DNA of 64,000 bases. It comes from a virus. The position numbers and the translations under genes were made by a program. The stretch is taken from IMG/VR virus record IMGVR_UViG_3300035703_004050, positions 1-64,000 of that record; one strand, 5' to 3'. Below the pieces are notes generated by a model that was not told the DNA's origin, did not search any database, and worked only from the letters and a program-made list of their open reading frames with translations. Numbering within the stretch: position 1 is the stretch's first letter; each line of letters starts with the position of its first letter. This document shows positions 49,387 through 56,665 of this stretch, one piece after another.

Positions 49387-49783
49387 GGTAACTGAACGTG
49401 TGCGCCGTGCAAGTATCAATTGGGTACTTGCTATGCAGAAGGCATATGGACAGGAAGTTGGTATGAAATGTTTTGACGTAATGCGTGAAACATTTGGTGA
49501 GGAACTGTGTGGTGCTGTGCTATTTGGTATCATGGAAGGTGTACGTGGTGATTCTATCACTATCCGTACAACTACTAGCGACTTAACACGTAAGATTGAA
49601 GCAATTAAGGAAATCCGTCACATTAGCGGGTGGGGCCTTAAAGAAGCAAAGGATGCTGTTGAGGCCGCCTGTTTTAATGATGTAAGTGTGTCGCTATCAT
49701 ACGATATGCTTAAAGAAGAAAATAGTCACAAGCTTGACAATTCAATCCGCGTACTTGAGCAAGTTGGAGTTACAGTATTCTAA
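49370..49783 (+). CDS. Protein with bL12 (L7/L12) C-terminal-like domain
   Basis: 137 aa. The C-terminal RKIEAIKEIRHISGWGLKEA, KDAVEAA and RVLEQVGVTVF match the KxxVIKxVRxxTxLGLKEAKxxVE and EAGAxVE pattern of the L7/L12 C-terminal domain, which recruits translation factors to the ribosome. The N-terminal 70 residues do not look like the L12 N-terminal dimer helix, so it may bind something else. bL12-like proteins have been reported in viruses. Early block, overlapped by its neighbours. Confidence 0.8.
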   Translation: MTQSIKVTERVRRASINWVLAMQKAYGQEVGMKCFDVMRETFGEELCGAVLFGIMEGVRGDSITIRTTTSDLTRKIEAIKEIRHISGWGLKEAKDAVEAACFNDVSVSLSYDMLKEENSHKLDNSIRVLEQVGVTVF

Positions 49784-50121
49784 TGTCTGGTAGTAATATC
49801 TTTATTGTATCATGGGACATGACTGGACTTGAGTGTATCATTGACGCACACGAACTTCAAGGTGAAGATGTCATGCGAGCTCTGCGAGGTGATAAAGGCA
49901 GCAAGCTTGGACAAACATTGTTTTACTTGACAATGCGAGCTCGTGCTAATACCCATCGCCACTATGAGATTTATACTATCCATACTACACCAGAGATTAC
50001 TAAAGAGACACTAGCAGAACTGTTTAACGAAAATCCGCAAGCTGGTGCTGATTTAATTCGTAAACATGGGTCTAAGATTTACAGTGACCGTTCGACAACT
50101 AAAACGCAGGTAATTACATGA
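49783..50121 (+). CDS. Hypothetical protein
   Basis: 112 aa. IFIVSWDMTGLECIIDAHEL, then FYLTMRARANTHRHYEIYTI and HTTPEITKETLAELFNENPQ, separated by acidic turns. Found in an early operon of short genes; no family recognised. Overlaps the next gene by 4 nt. Confidence 0.75.
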   Translation: MSGSNIFIVSWDMTGLECIIDAHELQGEDVMRALRGDKGSKLGQTLFYLTMRARANTHRHYEIYTIHTTPEITKETLAELFNENPQAGADLIRKHGSKIYSDRSTTKTQVIT

Positions 50122-50834
50122 GGATCATTGGAGGGCATGATTATTACGACAGCGCACTTGCATATGGTCGTGATGATGACATTTTGTTTGTGCGCGATAC
50201 TCGTCAGTTTATGCACAAGGACACACCACTTGACTGGCCTGGTGTAGACGTTTTTGCTCACACCCGCTATGCTCCAAATTTTGCTCATGTAGTTGATAAA
50301 AATTATAGGTATACACGATCACTTGTGCTTTACATTTGCGGTGTGCGTTATTTTGGTGTAGAAATTTATGAGTCGTTTGGTGACTTCAAGGAAGTCATTT
50401 GGTCATACGACAAGCTAGTTGAGTATGCAACCAAACATAAGTTGAAGATTATTGACAACTCGAAGTGGAGTTGGCGTCCAGAACCTTCGCTTGAGCAACG
50501 TTGGAACATGAAAACAACCAAGGAGCAACTGGATTGGCTTATTGAAAATCGTGTTGCGCTTGCTGTTGGTGGATATGAGAACAACGAATTCCGTGATCCA
50601 AAAGATCGTATGGTTTGGTATTGTAACGATGCCAAAACGCATTCCCTGCGTTCGCTACAGTTCCAAAAGGTAATGGATCCGTTTACACTGTTTCAGGAGT
50701 TAAGCATGTTTGTTGGTAACCTTCCAAAGGATGGTCCACCAATGGTTCAAATTACTGATCCAGATATTAAGATTGCAAAGCACGGATTTGATAAGTGGTC
50801 TTTCCGTCGTCATAAGGATGACGCAAAGAAATGA
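50118..50834 (+). CDS. Conserved phage hypothetical protein
   Basis: 238 aa. Begins MRIIGGHDYYDSALAYGRDD, contains YICGVRYFGVEIYESFGDFK and RDPKDRMVWYCNDAKTHSLR. Such proteins recur in marine phages; no function is known. A possible enzymatic fold is unproven. Overlaps the next gene by 4 nt. Confidence 0.8.
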   Translation: MRIIGGHDYYDSALAYGRDDDILFVRDTRQFMHKDTPLDWPGVDVFAHTRYAPNFAHVVDKNYRYTRSLVLYICGVRYFGVEIYESFGDFKEVIWSYDKLVEYATKHKLKIIDNSKWSWRPEPSLEQRWNMKTTKEQLDWLIENRVALAVGGYENNEFRDPKDRMVWYCNDAKTHSLRSLQFQKVMDPFTLFQELSMFVGNLPKDGPPMVQITDPDIKIAKHGFDKWSFRRHKDDAKK

Positions 50835-51058
50835 TTGCTGATCGTGCAGAAGTTTTAGACTTACCAGCATCAGAAGTTCTCCGTAAATTAAGTTACGGGG
50901 AACTTTTTCACGTATATGATTTAGGAGATTGGCTACGTCCTTTTTATTATGATCCAAAAAGTGCCAAATGGTACTTTGACAGAGATGATGTTTTCAGCTA
51001 TATTGAACTAATAAACGCACTCAACAAAACATATAGGGCAACTAGAGCAAATGGATAA
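50831..51058 (+). CDS. Small hypothetical protein
   Basis: 75 aa. YYDPKSAKWYFDRDDVFSYI resembles part of the 48618 protein. Overlaps both neighbours (4 nt and 8 nt). Function unknown. Confidence 0.7.
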   Translation: MIADRAEVLDLPASEVLRKLSYGELFHVYDLGDWLRPFYYDPKSAKWYFDRDDVFSYIELINALNKTYRATRANG

Positions 51059-51218
51059 AGTTGAACACATAGCACGTTCGTTATGTATTGCTGATGGTGT
51101 CGATCCAAACGGTTACACTCGTCTTGGATTTATGGGATTATTTGGTCCAACTGTAGTAAATTGGACTGGTTATATACGTCAGGCAATTGCTGCAATTGAA
51201 GCTATGGAGAAAAATTAA
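51051..51218 (+). CDS. Short hypothetical protein before DNA ligase
   Basis: 55 aa, MDKVEHIARSLCIADGVDPN, then YTRLGFMGLFGPTVVNWTGY; helical end AIAAIEAMEKN. The TAA stop shares its last base with the ligase ATG, so translation of ligase may depend on it. Confidence 0.65.
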   Translation: MDKVEHIARSLCIADGVDPNGYTRLGFMGLFGPTVVNWTGYIRQAIAAIEAMEKN

Positions 51219-52549
51219 TGACGCCGTGGGAAATTATTAAACAACTCGAATCAACTAACAGTCGTTTGGACAAGGAGCGCATTCTACAGAGTGTGCTGCT
51301 TACCATGCCTGAGGATAAGCAATTTTGGGAAGGTTGCAGGCTTGCATTTGACAGTCTAATTACGTTTGGTATCAAACAAGTACCAATTAAAGAAGATGAT
51401 AGTGGCAATGGTCTTGACTACGATAATTTTTCTCTCGCAATTACAGGTCTAGTTAATCGTTCCTTTACAGGCAATGCTGCTCGCGATCTTGTAGACCGTA
51501 TGATGGCAAACGCAACACAAGACCAGTGGAACCATTGGTATCGCCGTATCCTCATTAAGGACCTGCGTTGCGGAGTGACCGAGACTACTATTAACAAGGT
51601 TCGCCCTAACACAGTGCCAGTATTCTCATGTCAGCTTGCTAAGGATGCTGCTGACCATGAAAAGAAGATGGGCGGCAAAAAGATTCTCGATTATAAGCTA
51701 GATGGTGTGCGTGTGCTTGCTGTTATTCAGCGAGTTGATACTGGTACTCTTACCTCTATGCTTATGCCAAAGGTAACGCTACACAGCCGCAATGGTAAGG
51801 TGTTTGAAAACTTCAAGCACATCGAAAACGAAATTGCTATGGCGTTTAAGGATTTGGATGAAGATTGGGTGCTTGATGGCGAAGTAACTAGCCGTACGTT
51901 CCAATCACTAATGACGCAGGTACATCGTAAGAAGGATGCTGATGCAAGCGATGCAGTGTTCAATGTATTTGATGCAATCCCACTTAATGATTTTCTAAAA
52001 GGCAAGTATAAGAAAACGCAACATGAGCGTAGCAAACACCTTGTTGGTTTAGTTTATAGTTTTTTTGCTAATAGTAAGGTAGTTAAACGCCTTGATTACG
52101 TTGTTGCAGATCTTAACACAGATGAAGGCAAACAACAACTCGAGGACATGCGCGATTTAGCTGCAAAGATGGGACTCGAAGGTGTAATGGTAAAGGACGC
52201 TAATGCACCATATGAGTGCAAGCGCACAGATGCTTGGCTTAAGATTAAGCCAAACATTACAGTTGACCTCACAGTTGTAAATATTGAAGAAGGTACTGGA
52301 CGCAATGAAGGTCGTCTTGGTGCCCTCGTCTGTAAGGGAGTAGACAATGGAAGAAGCATCTGCGTTAATGTGGGGTCTGGGTTTTCTGATGGGGATCGCG
52401 ATGTTTTTTGGAATAATCGTAGCTCTGTTGTGGGACAAACCGTAGAAGTAAAAGCTGACGCAGTTACACAAAATCAAGATGGTAGCTATTCACTACGCTT
52501 CCCTCGCTTTTTGCGCTTCCGTGGATTTGAAGCTGGAGAGAAGCTGTGA
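51218..52549 (+). CDS. 30: ATP-dependent DNA ligase (gp30 type)
   Basis: 443 aa. The adenylation core is DYKLDGVRVLAVI (Lys is the AMP acceptor), with HSRNGKVFENF, LDGEVTSRTF, MGLEGVMVKD and AWLKIKPN motifs in the correct order, and a C-terminal OB-fold. An N-terminal helical domain matches T4 ligase in arrangement. It seals nicks in replication and recombination. The last third also contains a 32-codon alternate-frame ORF at 52347. Confidence 0.93.
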   Translation: MTPWEIIKQLESTNSRLDKERILQSVLLTMPEDKQFWEGCRLAFDSLITFGIKQVPIKEDDSGNGLDYDNFSLAITGLVNRSFTGNAARDLVDRMMANATQDQWNHWYRRILIKDLRCGVTETTINKVRPNTVPVFSCQLAKDAADHEKKMGGKKILDYKLDGVRVLAVIQRVDTGTLTSMLMPKVTLHSRNGKVFENFKHIENEIAMAFKDLDEDWVLDGEVTSRTFQSLMTQVHRKKDADASDAVFNVFDAIPLNDFLKGKYKKTQHERSKHLVGLVYSFFANSKVVKRLDYVVADLNTDEGKQQLEDMRDLAAKMGLEGVMVKDANAPYECKRTDAWLKIKPNITVDLTVVNIEEGTGRNEGRLGALVCKGVDNGRSICVNVGSGFSDGDRDVFWNNRSSVVGQTVEVKADAVTQNQDGSYSLRFPRFLRFRGFEAGEKL

Positions 52550-52785
52550 GCCGTAGATACGATCTTTTCGAATACAAGCGAACTTTTTATTACGAGAAGA
52601 ATGGCAATTGGTTTGTCAAACATGGAATAACTTACGACCTTAGAACTACCGCACAAGCTGATATGGTAGTAGTAATTGAAGAAGACGGGTATGGACGCAT
52701 AATTAAAGATCGTAGCTACGATACTAAAACATTAATTGATCCAGATGAAATGACTATGATTGTATTAAAAGCAGAACCAATATGA
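52546..52785 (+). CDS. Tandem-repeat family protein 1 of 4
   Basis: 79 aa from GTG overlapping the ligase stop, with GGAGAG upstream. FYYEKNGNWFVKHGITYDLR, DMVVVIEEDGYGRIIKDRS and DPDEMTMIVLKAEPI set the pattern of strands and the final E-M-x-M-I-x-L-K-A-E that recurs in the next three genes. The family is unknown to me. Confidence 0.75.
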   Translation: MSRRYDLFEYKRTFYYEKNGNWFVKHGITYDLRTTAQADMVVVIEEDGYGRIIKDRSYDTKTLIDPDEMTMIVLKAEPI

Positions 52786-53018
52786 AACTGGTTACTTATT
52801 TCTTTGTAATGGAAGATAAAATCTACCGTCGAACTTTTGATGGTAATGCTCCTTGGTTTGAAAGAATGTCGGATCTTCATTATAAAGCAGATCAAATTAT
52901 CGAGATAACTTATACTGGTAGGGGGAAAGTAATTCGAGATAAACTTACCGTGCCAGAAAAGAAATACTTTACTAAAAAAGAAATTGTTATGCTATCCTTA
53001 CAAGCAGAGACAGTATAA
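52782..53018 (+). CDS. Tandem-repeat family protein 2 of 4
   Basis: 78 aa. YFFVMEDKIYRRTFDGNAPW, then QIIEITYTGRGKVIRDKL and KKEIVMLSLQAETV. Same strand order as its neighbours at low identity. Starts and ends overlapping them by 4 nt or 1 nt. Confidence 0.75.
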   Translation: MKLVTYFFVMEDKIYRRTFDGNAPWFERMSDLHYKADQIIEITYTGRGKVIRDKLTVPEKKYFTKKEIVMLSLQAETV

Positions 53019-53257
53019 TGGAAACTTACTTTTTAATCTATCATACAGGTAAAGTTTATCGTAAAGATATTAACGTTATCTCATCAGCTTCAATATGGCA
53101 ACAATTATCAATGAAACTTGCAGCTGGTTCTGATTTGATTATTAAGTTAACAGAAAATGGTGAGGGATATTCTATAAAGAACAGGTATAAAGAAAACCCA
53201 CAAATCTTTTCAAAAGACGACATGATTATGTTATCGTTACAAGCGGAGAATGTTTGA
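53018..53257 (+). CDS. Tandem-repeat family protein 3 of 4
   Basis: 79 aa. YFLIYHTGKVYRKDINVISS, DLIIKLTENGEGYSIKNRYK, SKDDMIMLSLQAENV. The C-terminal MLSLQAE matches copy 2 closely, showing recent duplication followed by divergence. Confidence 0.75.
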   Translation: METYFLIYHTGKVYRKDINVISSASIWQQLSMKLAAGSDLIIKLTENGEGYSIKNRYKENPQIFSKDDMIMLSLQAENV

Positions 53258-53553
53258 TGCATACTTGCTATTATCACCAAGGTGAATCGTGGTATGTAAT
53301 GGAACGTGATGATACACAAAAGCTTCTACTAGCAGACGTGGTTATTAAGTTAACTACAAATGGTAACGGAATCTTTGTCAAAGGGTTTCGTTCAGATTTA
53401 GAAGACGAACTAAAACTGCGAAAATACATGCCAATTGATTGCATGGCAAAAGAAGAAATGGTACTCATAGCTTTGCGGGCTATACCTAAACCTGGTATTT
53501 TTATCCGTGAGCCAAGATTTGCACAACACCAAATATGGAGAAGTAAATGGTAA
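53257..53553 (+). CDS. Tandem-repeat family protein 4 of 4, extended
   Basis: 98 aa from an ATG overlapping the previous TGA; a TTG three bases earlier is also in frame. DVVIKLTTNGNGIFVKGFRS and KEEMVLIALRAIPKPGIFIR carry the family pattern, with an extra C-terminal extension absent from copies 1-3. Function unknown. Confidence 0.75.
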   Translation: MHTCYYHQGESWYVMERDDTQKLLLADVVIKLTTNGNGIFVKGFRSDLEDELKLRKYMPIDCMAKEEMVLIALRAIPKPGIFIREPRFAQHQIWRSKW

Positions 53554-53825
53554 ACGTAGTATTAAGAAAAACAGGAAAAAAAGATCCTTATAAAGAATTT
53601 GCACTGATGGTGCGTGATTATAATGGTATCGAAGTTGATTGGGAAACACTGTGCTACATGGATTATTTCAGCGCAAGTCGACTTAACGGGGAAGAGATTA
53701 GTTGGTGGGATGGTGATGAAGAAATGAAAGAACCAGCGAGGGCATTACGTTTGGAACACCCAAGCTTACGTGAAGCATGGGAAAACTATCTAGTTCAAAA
53801 AGAATTGTTCACAAAACGTAAATAA
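53547..53825 (+). CDS. Hypothetical protein
   Basis: 92 aa. FALMVRDYNGIEVDWETLCY and EEISWWDGDEEMKEPARALR then HPSLREAWENYLVQKELF. Overlaps copy 4 by 7 nt. No family recognised. Confidence 0.7.
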   Translation: MVNVVLRKTGKKDPYKEFALMVRDYNGIEVDWETLCYMDYFSASRLNGEEISWWDGDEEMKEPARALRLEHPSLREAWENYLVQKELFTKRK

Positions 53826-53829
53826 CAGT

Positions 53830-54246
53830 ATGGAATTTACTGTTTTTAGTGCTTTAGTAGAAGCAATACAAAAAATATTAGGTATTGCAGAAACACTTAG
53901 TCAAGCCGAGGAGCGACGTAGAGAACGTGTCGCTGCTTGGCTTAATCATTTAAGTGAAGTGATTGGGGACATAGCAGATAAGATTGAGCTAGGACAATAT
54001 CCACATGAAATGTGTGCTCAAATGGAAATAATGGTAATGCATTTTCCAAAGCTTGTTGATGACTTAATTGAAAAAGAACTATTAGATTCTTTAATGGATT
54101 CGTTAGTTGCATCCACTAAAATTGAACAATTGTTTGGTGAGTTACACGAATTAGGCAAGCAAGAAAAAGATGAAAAACTCATAATACTACTAAATGCTAG
54201 TGGAAAGCTTGCAGGACTAGCTACCATAATAAAGCATATGGATTAA
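53830..54246 (+). CDS. Hypothetical helical protein
   Basis: 138 aa. Long helices ALVEAIQKILGIAETLSQAE and DKIELGQYPHEMCAQMEIMV and KEKDEKL-type turns; entirely helical. Begins 4 nt after the previous stop. Function unknown. Confidence 0.75.
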   Translation: MEFTVFSALVEAIQKILGIAETLSQAEERRRERVAAWLNHLSEVIGDIADKIELGQYPHEMCAQMEIMVMHFPKLVDDLIEKELLDSLMDSLVASTKIEQLFGELHELGKQEKDEKLIILLNASGKLAGLATIIKHMD

Positions 54247-54272
54247 TATTGCTTTAATTCAGCAACTGTAAT

Positions 54273-54280
54273 AATAAATA
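54273..54280 (+). promoter_or_regulatory. T4-type late promoter AATAAATA
   Basis: AATAAATA lies 4 nt before the ATG at 54285, so its transcript would be nearly leaderless. Confidence 0.55.
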
Positions 54281-54284
54281 TTCC

Positions 54285-55283
54285 ATGCGTTTCTTTAACT
54301 TTTTCACATTAGCAGTTGCTATAATCATTTCTATCTGTGCTGCTTATTACAGCATTATAGGTTTAACTGCCATATTCGCTGCTGCGTTTTGGCCTATTAT
54401 CATTATGGGTAGCGTGTTAGAGCTAGGAAAGTTAACAGGCGCAGTTTGGTTACACTTAAATTGGAAACATGCACATTGGTGGATCAAAGTATACATGGTC
54501 CCAGCAGTGGCAGTTCTCATGCTTATTACTAGCATGGGTATTTTTGGTTTCTTAAGCAAAGCCCATATTGAACAAACTGCTGGTAAGTTTGACGTAGCAA
54601 CTCAAGTAGAACAACTTAATCTTGATGTTTCTGTACAACAGCAAACAATTGATAATAACAAAAAGTTAATCGCACAATTAGACGCCGCAGTAGATAGTTT
54701 GATTGGCGCTGCCACTACACAAGGTCAAGAAAAGCGCCAGCAAAATTCAAGAGAAGCACGTCGTGCTGCTCAAGAAGCAACTAAGTTACGTACATCACAA
54801 GAACCAGAACGTGCTAAGTTACAGGCTGAAATTGTAGCTGCATCAAACAAAATTGCTGAAATAAACAAAGCTAAGTTAGTATTAGAACAAGAAGTTAAAA
54901 AACTCGAAGTAGAAGTTGGTCCAATCAAGTATGTTGCAGAATTAATTTATGGTAACAACCCTGGGGTAGACACACTTGAAAAAGCAGTCCGTTGGATGAT
55001 AATTATACTTGTGGTGGTATTTGATCCACTCGCGGTAGTGCTGATTCTTGCAGCAACCAGTGGACTACAAACTCCTGTATCATTCTCTGCTATCCCTGCT
55101 GTAATGCCTGCTCGTAAAAAAGAAGAAGAAATACCTAACGATTCTGAGGAAGAACCAAAAAAAAACTTAACGGAAATTCAAATTCAAGAAGTATTGTTGC
55201 CAGAGTCCTCGTTAGAACCATCCGTGTCCCCCAAGAAATCATCCGCTACAAAACGCGCACCAAGAAAGTCGAAGTCCCAGTAG
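54285..55283 (+). CDS. Membrane/coiled-coil protein, frame-0 product of a probable frameshifting gene
   Basis: 332 aa. Two to three membrane helices in the first 95 residues (FFTLAVAIIISICAAYYSII; VPAVAVLMLITSMGIFGFL), a coiled coil at about 105-220 (QQQTIDNNKKLIAQLDAAVD; EPERAKLQAEIVAASNKIAE), another membrane helix near 235-260 (WMIIILVVVFDPLAVVLILA), then a charged tail. Near codon 292 lies the slippery heptamer A AAA AAC. Frame 0 ends at 55283. Function unknown; probably a virion or inner-membrane protein made late. Confidence 0.85.
   Translation: MRFFNFFTLAVAIIISICAAYYSIIGLTAIFAAAFWPIIIMGSVLELGKLTGAVWLHLNWKHAHWWIKVYMVPAVAVLMLITSMGIFGFLSKAHIEQTAGKFDVATQVEQLNLDVSVQQQTIDNNKKLIAQLDAAVDSLIGAATTQGQEKRQQNSREARRAAQEATKLRTSQEPERAKLQAEIVAASNKIAEINKAKLVLEQEVKKLEVEVGPIKYVAELIYGNNPGVDTLEKAVRWMIIILVVVFDPLAVVLILAATSGLQTPVSFSAIPAVMPARKKEEEIPNDSEEEPKKNLTEIQIQEVLLPESSLEPSVSPKKSSATKRAPRKSKSQ
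55160..55166 (+). promoter_or_regulatory. Predicted -1 ribosomal frameshift site A AAA AAC
   Basis: In frame 0 the codons read AAA AAA AAC, giving the canonical X XXY YYZ slippery heptamer. A TGA at 55145 closes the -1 frame just before it, and the -1 frame is then open to 55951 with no ATG, GTG or TTG until 55406. No strong downstream hairpin is obvious to me. Confidence 0.6.
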
Positions 55284-55951
55284 AGATAATCAAATACAGG
55301 ACAAAGACCGTTGAGGTACCTGTTGAGAAAATTGTAGAGAAAATAGTAGAGGTTCCAGTTGAGGTTCAAGTTATTAAGGAAGTTGAGAAGATTGTTGATC
55401 GGCCCGTGCCGCAGACGATCGAGGTCATCAAAGAAGTAGAGAAGATCGTTGAAGTTCCAGTCGAGAAGATTGTTGAGCGTATTGTTGAAGTTCCCGTTGA
55501 AGTAATCAAAGAGATAATCAAGGAAGTACCTGTTGAGGTAATTAAAACAGTTGAAGTTCCAGTTGAAAAAATTGTTGAGCGCGTAGTTGAAAAACCAATT
55601 GAAGTTCCTGTTACAACTACTATTGAAGAACAACTTGCACCACAAGTTGATTCATTTGATCCGTTCTTACAAAAAGGTTCAGCAACATTTGGTACAGCTT
55701 GGCCCTCAAATCCTGCTAAAGGAGATTTGTTTTTAAAAGTTGACTCTAAACCAAATAAGTTGTATAAATGGAATGGACGTAAATGGATAGAGATCGATAA
55801 ACAAAGAGTAAATGACACACTAGTTTATGATACAGCATATATAGATTATGTAATCGACCAAGTACGTCGCGGACATAGAGATTATGAAGATTTAAGTGAA
55901 ATTGAGAAGAGTCAAATAGTTGCAAGAATTAAACAACAAAATAATCAATGA
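55166..55951 (+). CDS. -1 frame extension with VPVE/KIVE repeats (frameshift product with 54285 gene)
   Basis: 261 codons in the -1 frame. The segment at 55262-55610 is a chain of V-E-V-P-V-E-x-I-x-K/E-type repeats (KIVEVPVEKIVERIVEVPVE). It is followed by a compact domain with PAKGDLFLKVDSKPNKLYKW and a helical end. Joined to the upstream membrane/coiled-coil part it would make a protein of about 555 aa. An internal GTG start at 55406 (no ribosome-binding site) would cut the repeat array in half, so frameshifting is preferred. Confidence 0.65.
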   Translation, partial: LNGNSNSRSIVARVLVRTIRVPQEIIRYKTRTKKVEVPVEIIKYRTKTVEVPVEKIVEKIVEVPVEVQVIKEVEKIVDRPVPQTIEVIKEVEKIVEVPVEKIVERIVEVPVEVIKEIIKEVPVEVIKTVEVPVEKIVERVVEKPIEVPVTTTIEEQLAPQVDSFDPFLQKGSATFGTAWPSNPAKGDLFLKVDSKPNKLYKWNGRKWIEIDKQRVNDTLVYDTAYIDYVIDQVRRGHRDYEDLSEIEKSQIVARIKQQNNQ

Positions 55952-56336
55952 TGAGCATGTAATTGTTACAGCGCCAGATAGATTTTTTCAAGATTCAATA
56001 GTTGTATTGTTAGTTGATTGGCCAGCAGATTTAATTGATCAAGCATTGTCATCTATAAAAGGCAGTCAAACTCGTATTGCGATACACATATTTGACTACA
56101 ACGATAGTGACTATAATTGGTTAATTGATGTAGCTAATCAAGCAGATGTAATAGCAATTAACCTAAATAGCATTAATCACATTGATTTGATTAAGGGACA
56201 TCTAATATCAAAATCAAAAAGTTACTACTTTGGTAGATTAGGAATTAACAAGATTTTTTCCAATTTTACTAATGACCCAATTGGGGAATTATTAGTTAAG
56301 ATTGGTCAAAAAATATCGCAAATGGAGGAAAAATGA
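55920..56336 (+). CDS. Hypothetical protein
   Basis: 138 aa from a TTG start overlapping the -1 frame end; GAGAAGAG lies upstream. VIVTAPDRFFQDSIVVLLVD, ADVIAINLNSINHIDLIKG and PIGELLVKIGQKISQMEEK form an alternating alpha-beta pattern. Its stop overlaps the bS21 ATG. Function unknown. Confidence 0.7.
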   Translation: MQELNNKIINDEHVIVTAPDRFFQDSIVVLLVDWPADLIDQALSSIKGSQTRIAIHIFDYNDSDYNWLIDVANQADVIAINLNSINHIDLIKGHLISKSKSYYFGRLGINKIFSNFTNDPIGELLVKIGQKISQMEEK

Positions 56337-56566
56337 GCGATCGAAACGATGACTTTGAACGTCAAGGTCTATACGTCAAAGTAAAAAACAATGACGTAAA
56401 CAAAGCTATGCGTAAGCTTAAGAAGATGATGACCGCAGAGGGAATCTTCCAAGAGTTACGCAAACGTGAATTTTACGAGCCACCAAGCATTCGTAAGAAG
56501 CGCGAAAAGGCGCAGGCCGTAAAGCGTTGGAAAAAGAAGCAAGCAGAAATTTCAGAAAATCTTTGA
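56333..56566 (+). CDS. rpsU: Ribosomal protein bS21
   Basis: 77 aa. GLYVKVKNNDVNKAMRKLKK, MMTAEGIFQELRKREFYEP, SIRKKREKAQAVKRWKKKQ is the bS21 pattern (conserved helix-turn-helix with Arg/Lys-rich tail). bS21 sits near the mRNA-exit/anti-SD region of the 30S subunit. Viral bS21 has been reported in pelagiphages and is thought to favour phage mRNAs. AATGGAGGAAAA gives a strong ribosome-binding site. Overlaps the preceding gene by 4 nt. Confidence 0.95.
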   Translation: MSDRNDDFERQGLYVKVKNNDVNKAMRKLKKMMTAEGIFQELRKREFYEPPSIRKKREKAQAVKRWKKKQAEISENL

Positions 56567-56574
56567 AATAACTC

Positions 56575-56602
56575 TTGTTTATTTTAAACTAGTAATTATA
56601 TA
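56575..56602 (+). promoter_or_regulatory. Promoter TTGTTT-16-TATATA for hsp20
   Basis: TTGTTT at 56575 and TATATA at 56597, spacing 16. The predicted start near 56609 coincides with the first base of the large hairpin. Confidence 0.5.
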
Positions 56603-56607
56603 TAGTA

Positions 56608-56640
56608 GCGTAAAACAGTGCCATGAGGGCTGTTTTACGC
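56608..56640 (+). promoter_or_regulatory. 5'-end hairpin of the hsp20 transcript
   Basis: GCGTAAAACAG and CTGTTTTACGC form a perfect 11-bp stem around an 11-nt loop. There is no T-run after it, so it is not a terminator. It would be the extreme 5' end of the mRNA and may protect it or act as a temperature-sensitive structure. Confidence 0.6.
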
Positions 56641-56665
56641 ATCTTGCTTAACAAAGGAGAAAAAG

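Noticed and set aside
55290-55610. CRISPR-like or satellite repeat
   Set aside because: The repeats are degenerate codon-level repeats of a V-P-V-E protein motif, with no spacers of constant length.
55184-55645. Long minus-strand open frames opposite the VPVE-repeat region (Asn/Phe- or Thr/Ser-rich)
   Set aside because: They are low-complexity mirror images of the repeats with no start signals.
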